From: Candidatus Dadabacteria bacterium
GTDB taxonomy: Bacteria; Desulfobacterota_D; UBA1144; Nemesobacterales; UBA2774
Assembly: GCA_003229065.1 (NCBI GenBank)
Contig: QIHJ01000369.1
Location: forward strand, 1-5,911
Direction of reading: 5' to 3'
Length of the DNA: 5,911 bases
Part shown: positions 5,413 through 5,911 of the stretch, piece by piece
How the letters are laid out: the number at the start of each line of letters is the position of its first letter
Numbering within the stretch: position 1 is the stretch's first letter
Position numbers and translations under genes: made by a program
The notes under the pieces: generated by a model
What the model saw: only the letters and a program-made list of their open reading frames with translations
Database searches by the model: none
Told to the model about the DNA's origin: nothing

Positions 5413-5812
5413 TCTGGACGGTCTAAAGCAGATAAACGATGCTTACGGGCACAAAGAAGGGGATATGGCCCTAATTGATACGGCAGAAGTAATTAATGAT
5501 ACCTTCCGTAAGTCGGACTTAATAGCCAGGGTAAGCGGAGACGAGTTTGTGGTGCTTACTACCGATACGAAGTTAAACGCGATCGAGGCTATCAGGATGC
5601 GGCTTGTGAAAAATATAGAGGCTCATAACTCAAAACAAAAACGACTGTACAAGATTTCGCTCAGTTTCGGAATCGCGGTTTATGACCCTGAGAATCCAAG
5701 TTCAATTGACAGGCTCATAGTCGAGGCGGATGAGCTTATGTACATGGAAAAGCATAAGAAAGATGAGCTTTCTGAGGGTATAGTACTAAATTTGAGCAGA
5801 AGGGGTCAATAG
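5399..5812 (+). CDS. GGDEF domain core (3' piece of the frameshifted diguanylate cyclase)
   Basis: These 137 codons carry the rest of the GGDEF domain from the upstream ORF, in the +1 frame. Visible are the metal-binding strand DLIDLDGLKQIND (Asp5, Asp7, Asn13), the GH..GD segment (His18, Asp22), an I-site R37-K-S-D40 exactly five residues before the signature, the signature SGDEF (46-50; Ser instead of the first Gly, a variant found in active cyclases), and the later SFGIAVYDPENPSSIDRLIVEADELMYMEKHKK helix region. The catalytic and feedback residues are therefore kept, but the first helices and part of the first strand are in the other ORF. The ATG at 5399 overlaps the upstream stop (5410-5412), and AGGA directly abuts it, too close for a normal ribosome site. 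Most likely this is the 3' part of a pseudogene; independent expression by reinitiation is possible but unsupported. An earlier in-frame ATG (5324) only adds an out-of-frame reading of the upstream gene. Confidence 0.78.
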   Translation: MDLIDLDGLKQINDAYGHKEGDMALIDTAEVINDTFRKSDLIARVSGDEFVVLTTDTKLNAIEAIRMRLVKNIEAHNSKQKRLYKISLSFGIAVYDPENPSSIDRLIVEADELMYMEKHKKDELSEGIVLNLSRRGQ

Positions 5813-5911
5813 GGGCGTTTTGCTTAACCCTTTTTGATTACCGCTGGTTTCTGCCCTCAGTTTATGATACATATCCATACGTCAAGCCGGCAACATAATC
5901 TCAAATTACAT
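5813..5911. other. Non-coding window end, nothing recognised
   Basis: No ORF with a ribosome site begins here on either strand. A weak pairing of AAGGGGT, at the end of the cyclase ORF, with AACCCTTTTT at about 5825-5834 could form a terminator, but the stem needs a bulge and I do not call it separately. Confidence 0.4.

Noticed and set aside
5857..5867. Eleven bases CTCAGTTTATG shared with the mscS upstream region (3933-3943)
   Set aside because: Several 11-base coincidences are expected in about 6 kb, and the flanks do not match.

Overview
The window reads as chromosomal DNA from a free-living Gram-negative bacterium. Supporting this are a secretin-type N0 domain behind a signal peptide, NhaA and MscS inner-membrane proteins close to the E. 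coli sequences, and Shine-Dalgarno sites. There is no rRNA, tRNA or phage marker, so I cannot name the lineage; a deltaproteobacterium-like or candidate-phylum genome would fit, but that is inference.

Layout. (1) At the left edge, reading leftward, lies the first 70 codons of nhaA (Na+/H+ antiporter), cut by the window, with a near-consensus promoter behind it. (2) Divergent from it is a luciferase-like flavin-dependent oxidoreductase (plus strand), probably starting at a TTG. (3) Convergent with that gene is a minus-strand block, in transcription order: mscS (small mechanosensitive channel), a two-hotdog acyl-CoA thioesterase 5 bp behind it, an intrinsic terminator, then a short exported protein that is essentially a lone secretin N0 domain. 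(4) About 670 bp of AT-rich DNA without a convincing gene holds a perfect 15-bp palindrome, two further inverted repeats, a GC-rich hairpin with a perfect 2 x 16-bp tandem repeat, and a possible coding remnant. (5) On the plus strand a REC-PAS-GGDEF diguanylate cyclase gene is broken inside the GGDEF domain: the reading frame shifts and about 17 bp appear to be missing, leaving a REC-PAS piece and a GGDEF core piece as two overlapping ORFs. (6) The last ~100 bp show no gene.

Functionally, NhaA and MscS both belong to ion and osmotic homeostasis and flank unrelated metabolic genes. The mscS-thioesterase pair looks co-transcribed. Most of the window is ordinary housekeeping or accessory content. 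The features deserving a second look are the split diguanylate cyclase, the orphan N0 protein with its 9-G tract, and the repeat cluster upstream of the cyclase. I did not find convincing evidence of a new multi-gene system.
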